From Alviniconcha marisindica (taxonomy: Eukaryota; Mollusca; Gastropoda; Provannidae): a stretch of 64,000 nucleotides of DNA. The translations under genes were made by a program, and so were the position numbers. Where the stretch lies: assembly GCA_018857735.1 (NCBI GenBank), contig JABMCL010002912.1, positions 80,001-144,000 on the forward strand, given 5' to 3'. Shown here in pieces: positions 26,701-37,389 of this stretch (within the stretch, counting starts at the first letter, position 1; each line of letters begins with the position of its first letter). The notes under the pieces are model-generated. The model was not told where the DNA came from. It worked only from the letters and a program-made list of their open reading frames with translations, and searched no databases.

Positions 26701-29700
26701 TCACCCCACACAGGCACACACACCATGAAAACACAACGAATAATGTACAATACATTGTATTGCCCTACAGTTACAATGTAGTTGATTTCTGTGGTGAAAG
26801 AAACAAACAAATAGATCACCATTTTTCAGTTTTTCACCAAAACTGAAAACTGGTGATCTGTTTGTTTGTTTTCTCTTTTTTTGTTTCATTTTTTTCTCTG
26901 CTGCTAGTGTTTTTGGGCCATACTAATTACAGGTTAGAGGTAATGATCCAATTGTTGATTGTTTCCTGTTTCACGCTCAGGTGACAGCTTGCAGAATCTT
27001 TGTCTCTTTCTTTTTTTCCTTCTGAGTATGTGTGTGTGTGTGCTTTGGGCCCCATTATGGCATAGGTCACAACCTGTGTGCGTATATTATTAGAAGTAAC
27101 GATCCATTTGTTTGTTGTTTTCTATTTCAATACTCATAGGCCACAACTTGCCTACTCACGTGAGCGATCCATTTGTCTATTGTTTGCTTTCAGTGCTCTT
27201 GGGCCGTACTTTGTGGTGGGCCATGACTCATCTATAACACGAGGACTGGTCATCTACAAGATTGTGCCACGTGCAGAGGCCTGGCGGTCGGTGAATGGGA
27301 CTTTGGTGTCGGTCGTTGCTGTCATGAAACTGTCAGGACTCATGTACTCCAATGTCAAGGCTGTGGCCCTTGCACACAACCAGGTAAGTTAGAACTCTCT
27401 GTATGTGTACAATTTGTAGGTAATGTGGCGGGCGCCCATTTGTGTGTGTGTGTATTTGCTCAGACTGGTGTCTCCAAATAAGATTTTGTTCTTTAGAAAT
27501 ATTTGAATCATTATGATACATTTGATGGTATTCACATTATCAGCTATACATGAGCATCTGGTTCTCCAGTTATGAACAATATTTTTTTTAAAGAGAGAGA
27601 GAGAAAAAACAAAAAACAACAACAACAAAACCTGAGATGCATGAGAAGACTGAGTCAAAAGCTGTTTGATTTGGGACCACATTTGGTTTACATAAAAAAA
27701 TGTGAGTGTGCACAAGGGGGCGGGGATAGCTGAGGGGTTAGAGTGCCGGACTCATGACTGAAAGGTTGCGGGTTCAGATCCCTGCAGGAGTGGCGGGAGA
27801 ATTTTCTTCTCCAGGGTCGACTTTCTGTGCTGACTCTAATTTCGGTATCTGTTCCACCCCCGTGTTACCGCAGTAGCACGTAAAGATCCCTGTATTCTGC
27901 CAAAGGTGCAGGTGGCAGGTTACAGCTAAACACGCATACACCTTACGTATGTGGCTTTGCATGAAGTGACATGGTGCATGGTTGTATGGTGTACACAGAA
28001 CTTGCGCCGAGATGGCTGCAGTTTCGTGTGGCACCAGCCATGCCAGCGCTGTAAGTACACTTCAGTGGATATTTAAAAAACGTGCTATAAAAAGCTTGTC
28101 ACTCATGTAGAACCACATGCGAGCGCAGTGAGTCTGCTCAAGAGAGTGGAGAATAGCGCTATATAAGTGATCATCAAACACAAGTCTACAAACAATGTGC
28201 TCTTGCTAGTTGCAGATCAGTAACTTTGTAGGCTTCCGAGTCATCTGGAGGCAACCATGAATTAGAGTGCCATGCTTTCAGGCTGATATACTCATAAAGC
28301 ATTTAAGAATACTGCTTCAGCCAGGGTTGACAGTACAATGAAGTTGTCGGTTGACTTTTGGCAGGTGGTAGCAGGTGACGAACAGGGGGTTCTTTACAAC
28401 TGGACCATCCCGTCCCTGTCCAACTTTGATGGGCTGACGGGGCCTGTGAGCAGTAGGAGCGATGCTTTGCCAGACACTGTGGTGACTGTGGACAAGCCCA
28501 CCAACACCATCCAGCTTTCAAAAGCCATCGACAAGATCCTCATCCACCGCAACCAGGTCATCGTCCTTGTTGGTGTAGGTGAGTTGGGGCTGAGCATGTC
28601 CAGTGTATGGGCAGGTCTGTTGTCTGTAAGCTGAGAAAAGAATACATGTCCAATGTATGGGCAGGTCTGCTGTCTGTAAGCTGTGAAAAGAATACATTTC
28701 TAACGTGTGGGCAGGTTTGCTGTCTGTAAGCTGTGAAAACAATACATGTCCAACATGTGTGGGCAGGTCTGGGCAGCATGTGCATTATCAACAATGATGA
28801 CTGGAGTAAGATGTTGCGGATTGGCGAGGAGAAAATCACGTCAATGGCACGCAACGGTGGCTACGTCTGTTCTATAGCGGCCTCTGGCTCTTTGCTGGCT
28901 GTTGGTTGTCGCTCAGGTAATCTGTTACAGGACTGTTAGTGTCTTTTAATCCACTGCTTCTTCTGCCATGCTTCCCACCCCGCCCCCGACCCCCACCGTG
29001 CCCCACTTTGAGATGCAAGATCATGTGATAGTGTCTGTGTGAAGTTTTTGATATCCATGAATCTTTTTTTGTGACGAGGCTGTGTGACTGTGTCTGTGTG
29101 TGAAGTTAACATGTAATATATAGCTAGTGTGTGCTGAACAGCTAGTGTGTGTTGAACCATGATTATTGTTCTGTTAGGCCTTGTATTTTTTGTCTCCTGC
29201 CCCCTTTATTCTTAAACTGGCAGTATGGGGCAAGTCAGCTGTTATACTCATTCCACCCTGCCCCTGGCACTTATTGCTTTGATCACTTTTACCACATCCA
29301 TTGTGGGTATGGTATTTTCAGTCAACATTTGAACGGTGATCATTTACTTGGAAATAAAATCATCCCCATTGTCTGCTTTGTGGTGTTAAGGTAACAGAGA
29401 TAACTTTTCGTGTTCTTTTGTATGGTGTGCGAAGTTGTCTGCATTAGTCGCTTGGACTCAGAAACTATAGCCAGCCTATCAATATAGGATGCAGTTTAAA
29501 ACAAGACACATATACTCGCTCCTGAAAGAGAACAAAAATGGAGAATTGTTTTTTAAATGAGTTTGCCTCCCTCACCAGTTCCTTCCTTGTTGCAGGGGAA
29601 GTGATGCTGTTCCGGATAGCATCCAGGGACTGGCCCAGCAACCTGACACAAAGCCTCATCTCCTGCTTCCCCTCCAACATGTTGAACATGACCACACTGA

Positions 29701-29891
29701 CCTTCTCCGACGATGGCCGAGGAACGGTGCTGCTGGCGGCTGGCTGCTACCTCTGTTGCTTCCAATGGCGGAAGCAGTGGGAAAACAGGGATGAAAACAG
29801 AATCACTCCCTGGAAGAGCGAACACAGGGTGACCAGGTTCAGCTCCTCAAGGCATGTGGACGATATGTGTGCTGAGCTTCAAGGGATTTGA
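23713..29891 (+). CDS. F-box protein with WD40-like beta-propeller (7 exons, 527 aa)
   Basis: Exons: 23713-24154, 24817-24960, 26452-26599, 27194-27383, 28365-28578, 28767-28916, 29596-29891; GT-AG junctions and phases are consistent throughout. Residues 20-60 form an F-box (RLPSELLCFILSKLDGHSL, then AAKVCHRWHSIV), which in this family binds SKP1 in SCF ubiquitin ligases. The rest has propeller-type blade strands: LWLGFQSGYIDG, VFVVSTGFDGFVKISDRLGR, FVVGHDSS..GLVIYKIV, VVAGDEQGVLYNWTI, VIVLVGVGLGSMCIIN, LLAVGCRSGEVMLFRI and TVLLAAGCYLCCFQWRKQWE. Canonical GH/WD dipeptides are mostly lost, so the WD40 assignment is by pattern. The N-terminus is basic (GNRKKKQAGK). I do not recognise a specific ortholog. 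Inverted SINEs flank exons 3-4, and the introns before exons 4 and 6 carry duplicated acceptors. Confidence 0.82.
25908..26388 (-). mobile_element. tRNA-derived SINE, minus strand, F-box intron 2
   Basis: Read on the minus strand, a tRNA-like head (near 26388-26315; A box GATAGCTCAGTGG, B box GGGTTTGAATCCC) is followed by a conserved body (GGAGAATTTTCTTCTCCAGG, GTCGACTTTCTGTGCTGACT) and a tail AGTGCTATATAAGCGATCATCA. The same family occurs in plus orientation at 27716-28177. It ends 63 bp before exon 3. Confidence 0.82.
26801..26871. repeat. Long near-perfect hairpin (about 33-bp arms) in F-box intron 3
   Basis: The left arm (AAACAAACAAATAGATCACC, ATTTTTCAGTTTT) and right arm (AAAACTGAAAACTGGTGATC, TGTTTGTTTGTTT) are complementary with about two mismatches, around a loop of about 6 nt centred near 26836. 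This could fold as a pre-miRNA-like hairpin or be the remnant of a fold-back element. Confidence 0.7.
27716..28177 (+). mobile_element. tRNA-derived SINE, plus strand, F-box intron 4
   Basis: The A box TAGCTGAGGGG (27727-27737) and B box GGTTCAGATCC (27771-27781) have normal spacing. The body matches the minus copy at 25908-26388 over its whole length and ends AGCGCTATATAAGTGATCATCAAA. A possible short target duplication (CACAAG) is too weak to rely on. With the other copy it forms an inverted pair about 1.3 kb apart around exons 3 and 4. Confidence 0.85.
28595..28766 (+). repeat. 50-bp tandem repeat carrying the exon 6 acceptor (3.4 copies)
   Basis: Units start at 28595, 28645, 28695 and 28745. 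Each holds CATGTCCAATGTATGGGCAG followed by GTCTG, i.e. a potential 3' splice site, then CTGTCTGTAAGCTGTGAAAA. The fourth, partial unit ends in GTGTGGGCAG at 28766, the acceptor used for exon 6. The array starts only 17 nt after the exon 5 donor, so it fills nearly the whole 188-nt intron. Confidence 0.9.
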
Positions 29892-30109
29892 TGGCATCTT
29901 GGTGGTAGTGGTGGTGGTGGGAGGGGGCTGGCGGTGGGGGGGGGGTTTGGGGGTGATGCAGTCACAGTATGTGCTGTATGGAAACAAATTCCACGGTGAA
30001 TGCTGGCACTGGGAGGTGTTTTTGAGTAAGAGCAGCTTGTTTCTCCTGTGATTGAAAGTGTGACTTGTTCCTGAAGGGGAAAGAGAAAAAGGGAAAAAGA
30101 CTTGGCATG
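29892..30109 (+). other. F-box gene 3' UTR
   Basis: The sequence directly follows the TGA and contains a GTGGTGG/GGGGGG G-rich block (29904-29955). No polyadenylation signal is obvious before the minisatellite cluster. Confidence 0.4.
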
Positions 30110-30440
30110 AAGAACTGGACTTGTAACGTGGCTAATCTCAAGTCATTGGTGCACACACTACAGGATGGTATGCAATAATGTGTGACTAATCTGAGGTTAC
30201 TAGTGCACACATGACAGGATGGTGTGCAATGTGTGACTAACCTCAAGTTATTGGTGTACACAGTACAAGATGGTGTGCAATAATGTGTGACTAATCTCAA
30301 GTTATTAGTACACACATTACAGGATGGTGTGCAGTAATGTGTGACTAATCTCAAGTTACTGGTGCACGCATTACAGGAGGGTGTGCAATAATGTGTGACT
30401 AATCTCAAGTCATTGGTGCACACATTACAGGAGGGTGTAT
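30110..30440 (+). repeat. 53-bp minisatellite, about 6 copies
   Basis: The unit is GTGTGACTAATCTCAAGTTA, TTGGTGCACACATTACAGGA, TGGTGTGCAATAAT. Copies start near 30127, 30180, 30231, 30285, 30338 and 30391. They are slightly diverged (5-12%). Confidence 0.9.
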
Positions 30441-30610
30441 GGGTCTCTTTGGAAGGGATTCACATGAAGGATGACACACTTTCAAGTTAAATGTATATAT
30501 ATTATGTGAATCGTGAAAGTTCCAGACGGATATTGGAGAGGTATTGGTTCATCTGTTTTATTCTGCTGAGACTGAGAGTCATTCAATGTGTGCACATGTG
30601 CATGCCTGTC

Positions 30611-30990
30611 ATTATGCTTCCAGTGTGACGTTGAAGTGAAGCACCAGTACTAGCTTTTGTTGTTGTACAAATATGCTCAAAGCGAACACAATGCTTGTGA
30701 GTGTTCAGGAGTGATGGTCAGTCAGCAGTACTAAACATTATGCTTCCAGTGTGATATTGAGGTAAAGCACCAGTACTAGCTTTTTTTGTTGTACAAGTGT
30801 GCTCAAAGCGAACACAATGCTTGTGAGTGTTCAGGAGTGATGGTCAGTCAGCGGTACTAAACATTATGCTTCCAGTGTGATATTGAAGCAAAGCACCAGT
30901 ACCAGCTTTTTTTGTTGTACAAATGTGTTCAAAGTGAACACAATGCTTGTGAATGTTCAGGAGTGATGGTCAGTCAGCAGTACTGGTTTT
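30611..30990 (+). repeat. 126-bp minisatellite, 3 copies
   Basis: Copies start ATTATGCTTCCAGTGTGA at 30611, 30737 and 30863. Each holds GAAGCACCAGTACTAGCTTT or a close variant, TTGTACAAATRTGCTCAAAG, CGAACACAATGCTTGTGAGT and TCAGGAGTGATGGTCAGTCA. They are more than 95% identical. Confidence 0.93.
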
Positions 30991-31479
30991 GTCTCAGTAG
31001 TACTGGTTTTGTCTTTCAAGGGGATGTGCAGTGTTGTTACCAAGTCGAGTCGTGTTGAGAGTGTTGCTGGATTTTGTGCACCTGATGTGAATGGCTGTAA
31101 CGGTGCAAATGGCTGGAACATAAAAATCAGCATGATTGTCTGGTCATTGTAGGTGTATGTTGCATAGTTTTTGAAGAGCAGCTGTTTGAGTTTTGAATGA
31201 GTATACATGTGAAGTTGTGTTTTGAAGGTAAAGATGAAGAAAGCGAGTTATGCTAGCTTGTCTTGCAAGTACAAATGTTGGCTGTTATGCAGTGTTAAAA
31301 ATGGTTAGGTCAACACTCTGACAGATGGCTGGGATTTATGACAAGTAGCTTGCAGCCTTGTCAGACTTAAGTTTACTAAGCTTGTCCCCCCACTCTTTTT
31401 CTTTTTCTTTTCTTCACAAACATGTTTCACATTTATGGCGCATACATGGTTCACTGGTCTGACAAAAAGCTTGTCAGTT

Positions 31480-32150
31480 TGTGCAGCTAGTAGTTGACTA
31501 ACCTGTCTGACAAAAAAGTATCAGGCATTTGACAAATGGTTAACTAACTGGTTTGTCATGTTACCAAGTGTGCATGACAAATAATTGACGGACTGGTGAG
31601 AAAGAAGGCTGACAAATGGTTCACTATCCGACTGTCAAGTGTGTATGACAGATGGCTGACTAGCTGGTCTGACAGGTTATCAAGCATGTATGGCAGGTGG
31701 TTCACTAGCTGGTCAGACAAGTTATCATAATATCAAACATGCATGACTGACTAGCTGGTCTGACAGGGACAGAAGGTTATTAAACATGTACAACAAATGG
31801 TTGACCAGCTTGTCTGACAGGTTGTCAAATGTGCATAACAAATGTTTGACTAATTGGTCTGACACAGTGACAGTGACAGAAGTTTATTAAGCATGTGTAA
31901 CAAGTGGCTGATTGGCATGTCTGATAGGTAATAGGTGTGTATGACAAAGGGTTGACTAGCGTGTCTGACAGGTAATAGGAGTGTAAGACAAAGGGTTGGC
32001 TAGCGTGTCTGACAGGTAATAGGTGTGTATGACAAAGGGTTGGCTAGCGTATATGACAGGTAATAGGTGTGTATGACAAAGGGATGGCTAGCATGTCTGA
32101 CAGGTAATGGGTGCATATGATAAATAGTTTACTAGCTGGTCTGACAGGTG
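31480..32150 (+). repeat. Degenerate 45-50-bp minisatellite
   Basis: The recurrent core is GACTAGCTGGTCTGACAGGT, then WATCAAGYRTGTATGACAAA and a TGGTT spacer. The later copies (31920-32110) are a homogenised sub-family with GGTAATAGGTGTGTATGACA and AAGGGTTGGCTAGCGTGTCT, indicating local re-amplification. Confidence 0.85.
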
Positions 32151-32159
32151 ATCTCTTTC

Positions 32160-33050
32160 CATTGCTTCACTGTAGTGATTATTGTGCCAGTGCAGTTAGT
32201 TATTGTGCCAGTGCAGTTAGCTGTTGTACCAGTGCAGTTTGCTGTTGTATTAGTCTGTTTAGTTATTGTACCAGTGACAGTGTGTTTAGTTATGGACTTC
32301 TACCGTACTAGTGCATTTAGCTAACTTGTGTTGCATCAGTGCAGGTTACTAGCTGTTGTGCTGGTCAGTGCAGTTACCTATTGTACCAGTGTGTTTAGTT
32401 ACTGTACTTTTTTTGTACTAGTGCATTTAGCTAACTTGTGTTGCATCAGTGCAGGTTACTAGCTGTTGTACTGGTCAATGCAGTTACCTATTGTGCCAGT
32501 GTGTTTAGTTACTGTACTTCTTCCGTACTAGTGCATTTAGCTAACTTGTGTTGTATCAGTGCAGGGTACTAGCTATTGTGCTGGTCAGTGCAGTAACCTG
32601 TTGTACCAGTGTGTTTAGTTATTGTACTTCTACTGTACTAGTGCATTTAGCTAACTTGTGTTGCATCAGTGTGGGTTTCTGGCTATTGCACAAGTACAGG
32701 TAGCTATTGTACCATTGTACTTATCTAGGGTACCAGTATGTTTAGCTATTGTACTTCTATGGTACTAGTGCATTTAGCTTACTTGTGTTGCATCAGCATG
32801 GGTTACTAGCTATTGTACCAGTGCAGTTAATAATTGTACCAGTGCAGTTAGTTATTTAACTACTGTCTTTAGTTGTAGTTTTGTACCAGTGCATTTAGTT
32901 AGCTTGTGTTGCATCCATGATGGTTACCAGCTGTTATTGTACAAGTACATTTAGTTACTGTACTGTCTTTATAACTTTGTACTGATGCATTTGTTGCATC
33001 TGTAAACCATTGCATTAGTGCATGTTAATAGGTTGCATTATGCACAGGGC
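32160..33050 (+). repeat. Degenerate 118-bp higher-order minisatellite
   Basis: Units built from TACTAGTGCATTTAGCTAAC, TTGTGTTGCATCAGTGCAGG, TTACTAGCTGTTGTACTGG, CAGTGCAGTTACCTATTGTA and CCAGTGTGTTTAGTTACTGT recur about 5-6 times at a spacing near 118 bp. They are assembled from a shorter TTGTACCAGTGCAGTTAG module seen singly at 32180-32260. Confidence 0.85.
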
Positions 33051-33099
33051 TTGATTAGCTAGTGATACTAGTAATAATTAGTATACCATGTTTTTCATC

Positions 33100-33965
33100 A
33101 GCATGTTTAATAATTTGTTGGTGATATAAACTGTGTTAGGCCAGTCTGTGGGTTAGTTAGTGATACACCATGCGCTACATCAGTGTAATGGTTAGTTTAT
33201 GATAAACCATATGTTACACCAATGTATTTAGTTAGCTAGTGATATACCATGCACTGCACCAACGTATTGATCAGCTAGTGACATGTACCAAGCCGTACAC
33301 CAGTGTATTGGTAGCTAGTAATAATACTGATCACCATGCACGACACAACCATCACTTTCAGTGTTTACATGTTGGTTAGCCACTTGTTACACTGGTGTAT
33401 TGTTGATGTGCCACTTTTTCCATCAGTATACTGGTTAGCTAGTGATGTATATATATAAATATATTCATGTACAGTGTGTTACACTATCATGAGTGTATTG
33501 TTATTGGCTAGCTGTTGAGGTTACCACATGTTACACCGATGTTCAGCTAGTCTGTTACTTCAGTTTACTGATCACCAAGTGGCATACTGTTACACTATTG
33601 TCTGTGCACCACATGTTACACTAATGTACTGGTTAGCTCACTGATATTCTATGTGTTACACAGGTGTACTAGTTTGCTAGTGAAAAATGTACCATGTGTT
33701 ACACCAGTGTTTTGGCCTCTGTAGTATTATGCCATGCATTACACTGGTATATTGGTTTGCTAGTCAGTATATTGGTTTGCCAGAGAATTACTATGTATTA
33801 CATTTGTGTACTGGTTTGCTAGTCAGTGTACTGGTTTGCCAGTGAATTACCATGTATTACATTGGTGTATTGGTTTGCTAGTGAGGGTATTGGTTTGCCA
33901 GTGAATTACTATGTATTACTCTCCAGTACCACCATTGCACTGGTTAACTGTTGGTGTACCATAGT
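33100..33965 (+). repeat. Degenerate ~45-55-bp minisatellite (TTACACCAGTGTATTGG core)
   Basis: Recurring cores are GTTACACCAGTGTATTGG, TTAGCTAGTGATATACCATG and, from 33740 to 33920, TGCTAGTCAGTGTACTGGTT, TGCCAGTGAATTACTATGTA. Short words (CCAGTG, TTAGCTAG) are shared with the preceding array, so the two may have a common origin. Confidence 0.8.
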
Positions 33966-34103
33966 TGTTGCACTGATACATTAGTGATGTAATGCTTCTT
34001 TCACAAGTGTATTGATTAGAAAGTGATATGTTACTATGTGTTTAGTCTGTTATTGTGACCAGTGCATTAAGTTTAACCCAGCTCTTGGTGCTCCATTGCA
34101 TCA

Positions 34104-34392
34104 GATTATCAAAATTATTCCAACCAATATATTAAAGCTTACTGGCACTTTATCCATGCATTGAAGGGGACATCAGATTACCAAAGTTATTCCAACCAAT
34201 ATATTAAAGCTTACTGGCACTTTGTCCATGCATTGAAGGGGACATCAGATCACCAAAGTTATTCTAACCAGTATGTTGAAGCTTACTGGCAGTTTGTCCA
34301 TGCATTAAAGGGGACATCAGATCACCAGTTATTCCAACCAGTATGTTAAACTAAAGTTTACTGGCACTTTGTCTTTGCATTAAAGGGGACGC
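34104..34392 (+). repeat. 72-bp minisatellite, 4 copies
   Basis: The unit is ATCAGATTACCAAAGTTATT, CCAACCAATATATTAAAGCT, TACTGGCACTTTGTCCATGC, ATTGAAGGGGAC. TTACTGGC recurs at about 34139, 34211, 34283 and 34358. Confidence 0.93.
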
Positions 34393-37204
34393 TAAGTGCA
34401 TTACAGGCCTTGTCAACAGGAGTGGAAGAAAAATAGACACAGTGGTTGTTTTTGGTTGTGTTTGTTAAAAAATCAGTGTTGTAAGGTTGCAGAAACACAA
34501 TCACGAATGCTGCCATTCTGTACCCAGCAGTCTTTATCTAATCTATGATGTCATGAACAAGGCCAGTGAAGGTGGAAAAAGTAACAGATGCCTTGCGAGC
34601 AAACCTTTCTGCTCTTCATTGGTGGTGCCACAAAGAGCTCAAATTGAAAGCAATAAAATGCTTTCGTTTTTGTATAAACACTGATAGAACAGCTAAATAA
34701 AACTGTGCAGGGGGAAATCTTTTCACATTTTCTACTTTTTCAGGCCCACCACTTGCTTCTGCACTGTTGGTCCCCTTTAAATTTACTTCATTTTTTTTAC
34801 ACAATGGCTTAATTAAATTTGCAATAGTGCACTGTTCAGGTAGCTTTTGTTGCAGTGAAATTTTATTTAGCTTTGGGCAAGAACTTTGATTTATGTTTTC
34901 TTCCAAGCAACATCAGTGACTTTCCTTAGTTTCTGTTTAACAATTTTGAGAAAGTTTGTGGAATTGAAACGACAGCAGTGCAGTTTCTCTCTCTCTCTTT
35001 TGGTTACATTTGATCATTGCAGTTAAAAAGGTGATTTGGAACACAAGATAGTGTATACAAAAATCAAAGGTATTTGATCAACATATAACTTTTGAATTTG
35101 CACAGTTTATTATTTTTCTTCTCCCCCCCCCCCCCCCCCCCCCCTCCACTGTTTGCACAGATCTGCAGTTTTTTTGTTTTTGTTTTTACACTGCAGCAGT
35201 GCTAAAATTCACTTAATTTTGTCTTCACTTGATCAGTGCCATGACACTGTGAATTTCCAGATATAATGATTTACGGTATGATTTCGATGGAGCGGATAAA
35301 TGGTTTAATTTTTGAGTTACAGACTTAAACTATGATTAGAGTAAGAGGGCATGACCAGTGGCTAGTGAGTGAAAAGATTAGTGCAAGGACTGAGAGAGAT
35401 GGATATATGAATGTAAACGCATTTTGAACTCCAAGGCAGCTCCTTGAATGAAGATTTATTTTATATTTCAATATTCAATTTTTAATGGATGTTCATTCTC
35501 TTTTTTTAGTACTATTCATGCATGCATATGTGTGTGTGTGTGTGTGTTACAGACAACTTATTATGTATCATACAGTGTAGAGTGGTAGACCTGCGTTCAT
35601 TCATACTTTTTTTTAATGGTTAGCAGAGTTCTCTGTTTGTGTGTGTGTATGCTTATTCATGCATGTGTGTTTGTGTGTGGCTTTATGGAACATTACTGAG
35701 TATGTAGTTTATTAATGTATCATACAGTATGGTGTGATAAATCTGTTTTCAGTCATTCCTTTAATTTTATAAACAGAATACGTTTGTGTGCTAATGTTCA
35801 GACAGTGACAATGTTGCTGAGTGTGTTTATTTGTGTTTTACTGTATGAAACATAACAATATCTGGAATTAATCAAAAGTTGGTCATTTGTAAAATGTGTC
35901 ATCAACAGTGCTTATAAATAATAATTTCACAGACAGTAATAAAACCTGTCATGTAATAACAAAGTGTGCATCCTTTAGCTGTATGTTTGTGAGGTGATAA
36001 ATAATAATTTTGGCATTGCATTTGGCTGTCAACACACGTGCATACACACATGTGTGTGCGCGCATACACACACACCATCAAGTATGTGTGCAAGCGTTTA
36101 TATGTTTATGCACTTATGAGTTGTTCATTGTGAAAGTAGATACAAAATTCTACAAAATAACATGGCTGACTGTAAAAAGAATATTAATGTATGATCACAT
36201 ATCAGAGATTTTGTTTGATAAGACTTCCTGAAATAAATGATTCATCATTAAGAAATGGTGACCATACATATATCTGTATCATAAGAAATGGCGACCATAA
36301 GTATCTGTATCATCTATATAACTGCATCTGTGAACATTCAGCGACAAAACCTACAAACTGGAACAAAAGCAAACTTCCTTTTTATGGTGCCAACTTTCAA
36401 GTTTTCTTTTTTTATATAATCCTGCTAATCATTTTTTGACGTGCATTCACTTTGGATCATAAAGTCTCCCACTCTCACAAGCAAGTGTTGATTTATCGTA
36501 ATCTTTTTTTGGAAGCACATTACAGTGTGCACACTTGTGCACCACATGTTAAGCTGAAGAAAGATACGTAATTTTCTCACTTCATCAGCTTTTATTGCAA
36601 CACCATTCCGCCTATAAACAAATTTACAACTTGTACATATGTTAGTAAGTAACAAGTCATTCAGAATAATATGAACAAAACTTCTCAGTGTAAGCGACAA
36701 CAGCCATGTACCATATAAAGCAAAGTCTTCACGGTGATGCAAGTTCATATTCACAACCCTACAGCACTTTCCCATATCCATGAAAAACTGTTGAAACATC
36801 AGGTGTTCACACACCCAGCCTGTTTCAGTAAATATGCTTTATGATTTTTTTCTCTCTCCATTTGACAAAAAGTACAATGGCCCAAATATTTACGTGCAAA
36901 ATGGCACTGAACAAAGAATATTAGCAATCACTGACATCATCGTTGTTGTTGCCACTGCTGTCATCATCGTCATTATCATGATCAAAACAGTACTGATAGT
37001 AGCAGAAGTGGTAAGATGACACCTGCAGGTTCCTGTGCCCAAAACTGGATTCCTTTTTGCCTATAGTTGTAACGGCAGAACAGCTGCCATGACTGGGCAA
37101 TGAACATAGTCACAATGAACCAAAGCATTCCAATTTTCTGCACAGATCCATGATGCCATGTTTAAAGAGTTCCTTCCCTACGTTTAAATTCCACTTCATT
37201 GCAG
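34393..37204. other. Intergenic, AT-rich, no recognised gene
   Basis: There is a poly(C) tract at 35123-35144 and short TG tracts near 35530 and 35640. A 129-codon minus-strand ORF at 36425-36814 has non-repetitive composition, but I recognise nothing in it and see no supporting splice sites. I found no other structure. Confidence 0.4.
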
Positions 37205-37389
37205 GCATATTCTCTTGGCCAGTTTTGTGTGAGAAAAAAAGAAGGTTCACTAGTGGGGTTTTACTGTGGAGGAAGTTCTTCAACACTGATGGTGAAGAAG
37301 ATGAGGCTTGTTCACCCATCGATCCAGAGAATGATTTTGTCGTGGAATTAGACGCAGAAGGGAAACCAATGCCCAGTGGTATTTATTAA
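37205..37389 (+). CDS. Possible orphan terminal exon
   Basis: An acceptor-like TTCCACTTCATTGCAG ends at 37204. The following frame reads through a charged segment (NTDGEEDEACSPIDPENDF, then ELDAEGKPMPSGIY) to TAA at 37387-37389, and AATAAA follows at 37497-37502. Composition is protein-like and non-repetitive. If real, it needs an upstream plus-strand exon ending in phase 1. The F-box gene's last exon offers no obvious phase-1 donor, so the parent gene is unknown. The window could equally hold a chance ORF. Confidence 0.2.

Noticed and set aside
36425..36814. 129-codon minus-strand ORF as a gene
   Set aside because: Composition is not repetitive, but there is no recognisable domain and no initiation or splice context I trust, and such lengths occur by chance in 64 kb.
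29892..37389. Joining the orphan exon at 37205 to the F-box gene
   Set aside because: The F-box reading frame ends in a clean TGA after a complete last exon, and none of its GT sites gives the phase-1 donor needed for the 37205 frame.
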